The notes below the pieces were generated by a model that had not been told where the DNA came from, ran no database searches, and saw only the letters and a list, made by a program, of their open reading frames with translations. A stretch of DNA of 42,611 nucleotides from positions 1 to 42,611 of the forward strand of contig JAEDIV010000005.1 in NCBI GenBank assembly GCA_016296675.1, in the 5' to 3' direction. A program made the translations under genes and the position numbers. Of this stretch, positions 39,682 through 42,611 are shown one piece after another (position 1 is the first letter of the stretch; each line of letters opens with the position of its first letter). The stretch comes from Clostridia bacterium. Its GTDB lineage: Bacteria; Bacillota; Clostridia; Christensenellales; Aristaeellaceae.

Positions 39682-40415
39682 TGAACGCATTTGAAAAGTA
39701 CTACGAAAACCTTCTTGCCATTGAGAAAAAAGCCTTTACCGAGCAGAATGAAGTTATCGAAAAAGCGGCAAAAGCCATCGCCGATACTCTTTCTAACGGC
39801 GGCATGATCTATACTTTCGGTACGGGACATGCACACATGCTGAGCCTTGAGATCTTCTACCGCGCCGGCGGCCCGGTCAAGGTATATCCCATTCTGGACG
39901 AAAAGCTGATGCTTCATATCTCCGCTTCCGAATCCACCGGCTGGGAGCGCACGCCGGATTACGCCAAGAACCTTCTTAAGGGATATCCGATGAAAAAGGG
40001 CGATGCGCTTATGATCTTCTCCAACTCCGGCAGAAACGCCGTTCCCGTTGAAATGGCGCTGACGGCAAAGGAAATGGGCGTGACCACCATCTGCATCACC
40101 AATATGAACCATTCTTCCTCCTCCACCGCCCGCAATCCCTACGGTCTTCGCCTTTTTGAGGCCTGTGATATCGTGATCGACAATATGGGCGAAATCGGCG
40201 ACGCCTGCGTAGTTACCCCTGAAGGCCGCAAAATCGGCCCGACTTCAACAGCGGTAGGCGCAGCGCTTCTTCAGGCGATCTGCTGCCGCGCAGAAGAAAT
40301 CGCACGCGAAAATGGCTGCACGCCCGATTTCTTCGCCTCTTCCAACATTGACGGCGGCGATCAGATCAACCAGAAATACATCGACGAATACAAACCCCAG
40401 ATCAAGCATCTGTAA
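39681..40415 (+). CDS. SIS-domain sugar isomerase-like protein (UPF0309 type)
   Basis: A 244-residue protein with one SIS (sugar isomerase) domain: FGTGHAHMLSLEIFYRAGG for the phosphosugar loop and IFSNSGRNAVPVEMALTAKEMGV for the second motif. The opening MNAFEKYYENLL is typical of UPF0309 proteins, which are often annotated as sugar isomerase domain proteins near N-acetylglucosamine kinases. It probably binds a phosphorylated amino sugar made by the kinase upstream. AAGGAGA precedes ATG 39681; TTG at 39678 is the alternative. The reaction (isomerase, etherase or deaminase) is undetermined. Confidence 0.85.
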   Translation: MNAFEKYYENLLAIEKKAFTEQNEVIEKAAKAIADTLSNGGMIYTFGTGHAHMLSLEIFYRAGGPVKVYPILDEKLMLHISASESTGWERTPDYAKNLLKGYPMKKGDALMIFSNSGRNAVPVEMALTAKEMGVTTICITNMNHSSSSTARNPYGLRLFEACDIVIDNMGEIGDACVVTPEGRKIGPTSTAVGAALLQAICCRAEEIARENGCTPDFFASSNIDGGDQINQKYIDEYKPQIKHL

Positions 40416-40432
40416 TATCGGAGGCGAAAAAC

Positions 40433-41662
40433 ATGTTAGCTGGATTCGGCAAAAGCAATGTAACGCCCGATCTTGGCCTTGAACTCACCGGCTACGGCTA
40501 TTACCTTAAAAGAAAAGCGCTTTCTGTAAGAGACGAGCTTTTCGTCCGCGCAGTATGCATTGAGGAAGGCAACACCCGCCTTATGCTCATCAGCCATGAC
40601 GTTTTGGGCATCAACAGAAATATTGTAAAGGACGTTGTCGGTGCGCTCGCACCCACCGGCTACAAACGCGAAAACATCATCTTCGTAAGCATACATACCC
40701 ATACCGGATCAAGCCTCATCTATCACGAGGGCTGCGGCGAGGTGGATGACGATTATGTCGCCGGCTTTTCCAAAAAGGTCATTTCCGCCTGCAAAGACGC
40801 GATTGCAGACGTAAAACCGGTTACTGCCATGCGATCCTGCGCCGAGAAGATCGCATCTCCCGTCGCCTATAACCGCACCCTTCAAAACGGTCCTGTCGAC
40901 CCCTATGTACGCGGCGTACTGATTGAGCGCAAAAACGCCATGCCGCTTGCGCTTGTTTCCTACGCCTGTCACGGCGTAAGCCTGGGCCGGGCCACTTGTA
41001 TTTCCGCTGATTTTTCCAGCGAAATCCACAAAGCGCTTGAAAAAGAGGGCATGCTCTCCATTTACTTAAACGGCGTTTGCGGAGATATCGACCCCATCGC
41101 CCCCAAAGAAGGTCAGACGCGCGAAGAAAACCTTCATTTTATCGCAGACACGATTACGGAAGCTTTTCTGCGAAATCTTACGCCCTGCGGCCTCCACGTA
41201 AGCGCGGGAAGGCTTTCCGAAACCCTTTCTCTTCTCCCCCTGACCAGGGAAGACGTAAAGCGTACCGCCGCGCACGCGGCTTCCAAATATCCGTCCGAAG
41301 AAGAACCCGCCTGTAAAGTCGCCCGCATCTGGGAAAGGGAAATGCTTGATAAAGATGAAATTCCGTCCAGAGAAGACATTACCTGCGGATACGGAAAAGT
41401 CGGAGATATGGGTATTGTCGCCCTTCCCTTTGAAGCTTTCACAAAGACCGGTCTGCTCATCCGCGAAGCCATCGGAAGCGAGAAGGTTATGGTTCTTGGC
41501 TGCGCTGAAGAATTGCTTGGATATCTTCCCGTCAAAGAAGACATCGAACAGGAAGCCTACGCAGCTCTTGAAAGCGCATTTCTCTATAAACGCGTTCCCC
41601 CGGCGCCCGGTGAAGCTGAGCGCCTCGGCTATGCGATCGGAAATCTATTAATTAAATCGTAA
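40433..41662 (+). CDS. Neutral/alkaline ceramidase-like hydrolase, cytosolic
   Basis: A 409-residue protein with the neutral ceramidase N-terminal domain features GFGKSNVTPDLGLELTGYG, LISHDVLGI, SIHTHTGSS (zinc-binding His pair), YACHGVSLG and LNGVCGDIDPI. There is no signal peptide, and the C-terminal Ig-like domain of secreted ceramidases is absent. Such short bacterial relatives occur beside sugar kinases and SIS proteins and more likely cleave an amide or ester of a modified sugar than ceramide; that is inference. CGGAGGCG precedes the ATG. A terminator-like hairpin follows. Confidence 0.83.
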   Translation: MLAGFGKSNVTPDLGLELTGYGYYLKRKALSVRDELFVRAVCIEEGNTRLMLISHDVLGINRNIVKDVVGALAPTGYKRENIIFVSIHTHTGSSLIYHEGCGEVDDDYVAGFSKKVISACKDAIADVKPVTAMRSCAEKIASPVAYNRTLQNGPVDPYVRGVLIERKNAMPLALVSYACHGVSLGRATCISADFSSEIHKALEKEGMLSIYLNGVCGDIDPIAPKEGQTREENLHFIADTITEAFLRNLTPCGLHVSAGRLSETLSLLPLTREDVKRTAAHAASKYPSEEEPACKVARIWEREMLDKDEIPSREDITCGYGKVGDMGIVALPFEAFTKTGLLIREAIGSEKVMVLGCAEELLGYLPVKEDIEQEAYAALESAFLYKRVPPAPGEAERLGYAIGNLLIKS

Positions 41663-41683
41663 CATTCTCTTTTCCGCATACAT

Positions 41684-41709
41684 AAGGGGCTGTTGCACAA
41701 CAGCCCCAT
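41684..41709 (+). terminator. Terminator-like hairpin after the ceramidase-like gene
   Basis: GGGGCTGTTG (41686-41695) pairs with CAACAGCCCC (41698-41707) around a very short loop; the T-run after it is weak (ATTTCTCT). Its arm sequence matches the hairpin at 42285-42325. Confidence 0.6.
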
Positions 41710-41739
41710 TTCTCTATGAAAACGGCACATGATTTCAAA

Positions 41740-41768
41740 TTGAACTCTTCCTTCAAATCCTATAGAAT
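41740..41768 (+). promoter_or_regulatory. Promoter of the HTH gene
   Basis: TTGAAC at 41740-41745, a 17-base spacer and TAGAAT at 41763-41768, about 50 bases before the start codon. Confidence 0.6.
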
Positions 41769-41817
41769 ATACCTACAGCATACCTAAAGCGCTGAAATTC
41801 ATCACGGAGGTACATTT

Positions 41818-42264
41818 ATGGAAAACACCAGCAATTACTACGTCATCAATCACATCGTTATGTTCACAGGCCTTACCGACCGCACCATCCGAAGCTACAT
41901 CGCATCCGGCATTCTGCAGGGCGAAAAGATTAACGGCGTATGGCACTTTACACCCGAGCAGGTTGAAGCTTTCATTCAGATCCCCGAAGTAAAACTCGCC
42001 ATCCGGTCGAAAAACAAAAGCCTCGTCTACGACTTTATGCTCGATGATTTCAAAAAGGAAGACGAAGCATGCATCATTCTGGATCTTCCAAACGCCGACA
42101 GAAAAATCATCATGGAAGAATTCGCTTATAGAATCAACAACGGCCCTTATCAGAATATCCATTTCTCCTTCGACGGAAACAGAAATATTCCGCGCGTGAT
42201 CTTAAAAGGAAAAATGGATGACGTGATTGAAATTGTTAATGCCTATAAGGCTGCTTTGACGTAA
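41818..42264 (+). CDS. MerR-like helix-turn-helix protein
   Basis: A 148-residue protein. Residues about 8-55 form a MerR/excisionase-type winged helix (YVINHIVMFTGLTDRTIRSYIASGIL, then GEKINGVWHFTPEQVEAFI), where a Trp-containing wing follows the recognition helix. The C-terminal part (about 65-148) has alternating strands and helices (ACIILDLPNADRKIIMEEFAY, VILKGKMDDVIEIVNAY) and could be a ligand-sensing or dimerisation domain; I do not recognise it. ACGGAGG precedes the ATG. It is monocistronic, with its own promoter and terminator. The target is unknown. Confidence 0.75.
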   Translation: MENTSNYYVINHIVMFTGLTDRTIRSYIASGILQGEKINGVWHFTPEQVEAFIQIPEVKLAIRSKNKSLVYDFMLDDFKKEDEACIILDLPNADRKIIMEEFAYRINNGPYQNIHFSFDGNRNIPRVILKGKMDDVIEIVNAYKAALT

Positions 42265-42284
42265 TTGAATATCATTCAAACAGA

Positions 42285-42331
42285 AAGGGGCTGTTGCAGA
42301 AGCAAAAAATCTGCAACAGCCCCTTCTTTTG
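42285..42331. terminator. Bidirectional terminator between the HTH gene and serS
   Basis: A perfect 16-base stem, AAGGGGCTGTTGCAGA (42285-42300) with its complement at 42310-42325, has T-rich flanks suited to both converging genes. Confidence 0.88.
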
Positions 42332-42344
42332 TTTCATTCTGTTC

Positions 42345-42611
42345 TTACTTCTTTACGATTCTGTCTTTTCCGAAGAAGGGACGCAGAACCTCGGGAACGA
42401 TCACACTGCCGTCGGGCTGCTGATACTGTTCGACGATGGCAGGCATCAGGCGGCTGGTGGCAAGGCCGGAGCCGTTGAGGGTGTGAACGAACTCGATTTT
42501 CTTGGTGTCGTTTCTGCGGAAGCGGATGTTGCCGCGGCGCGCCTGATAATCGCGTGCGTTGGAAACGGAGGAGCACTCCTTGTATTCGTTCATGGAGGGG
42601 ATCCACAGCTC
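42345..42611 (-). CDS. serS: Seryl-tRNA synthetase, C-terminal part (partial at window edge)
   Basis: The frame is open to the window edge and gives the last 88 residues of SerRS. The ELWIPSMNEYKECSSVSNARDYQARRGNIRFR block (class II catalytic core around motif 2/3) is followed by FVHTLNGSGLATSRLMPAIVEQYQQPDGSVIVPEVLRPFFG, which is motif 3. The 5' part lies outside the window. It ends at TAA 42347-42345, before the shared terminator. Confidence 0.93.
   Translation of the reverse strand, partial: ELWIPSMNEYKECSSVSNARDYQARRGNIRFRRNDTKKIEFVHTLNGSGLATSRLMPAIVEQYQQPDGSVIVPEVLRPFFGKDRIVKK

Overview
The window looks like a chromosomal segment of an uncultured gut-type Clostridia (Bacillota), perhaps a Christensenellales-like lineage. 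The reasons are the Firmicutes rplU-prp-rpmA cluster (L27 carries the cleavable N-terminal extension), the clostridial maf-mreBCD-PBP2-minD-rodA-spoIVFA-spoIVFB order, T-box and cobalamin riboswitch regulation, strong AGGAGG-type ribosome binding sites, frequent TTG/GTG starts and several Bacillota DUF families. The spoIVFAB pair points to a spore former or a recent descendant of one. The lineage assignment is inference.

Layout. Positions 1-617 hold the 3' end of a leucine-rich-repeat-type gene and a decayed aldose 1-epimerase-like gene. Positions 674-6857 hold a cobalamin-riboswitch-controlled operon. It encodes a small DNA-binding-like protein, a secreted DUF4430/Ig-like protein, a transcobalamin/intrinsic-factor-like surface protein (alpha-toroid, two membrane helices, DUF4430 domain), and a complete ECF transporter (T, fused A-A', S). 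I read this as a corrinoid capture-and-import system; it is the most interesting item in the window. Positions 6914-11049 hold single genes: an M42 peptidase, an alpha/beta hydrolase, a DUF3737 beta-helix protein and a beta-lactamase-like serine hydrolase. A nested palindromic repeat lies between the last two. Positions 11151-13190 are proS (minus strand) with its T-box leader. Positions 13306-16096 hold DUF4867 and a two-gene PD-(D/E)XK-like nuclease plus SNF2 helicase unit.

Positions 16232-27736 (minus strand) form one ten-gene run: OGG1-type glycosylase, DUF554, MFS transporter, QueG-like iron-sulfur protein, sugar isomerase/epimerase, CrtO-like acyltransferase, 2-hydroxyacid dehydrogenase, a second isomerase/epimerase, a GH78-like rhamnosidase and a domain-permuted GH3 glucosidase. 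It looks like a glycoside-degradation operon with some unexpected passengers. Positions 27761-28881 (minus) are rplU-prp-rpmA with an L21 leader. Divergently, 29016-36969 is the cell-elongation operon (maf, a divergent MreB, MreC, MreD, PBP2, MinD, RodA), followed by spoIVFA-spoIVFB, whose start region combines a hairpin and a candidate sigma-E promoter. Positions 38713-41662 form an amino-sugar-like operon (BadF-type kinase, SIS protein, ceramidase-like hydrolase). Last come a MerR-like HTH gene and the 3' part of serS entering from the right edge on the minus strand.

No tRNA, rRNA, CRISPR array, transposase or phage structural gene was recognised. All family names come from reading motifs; no database search was run.
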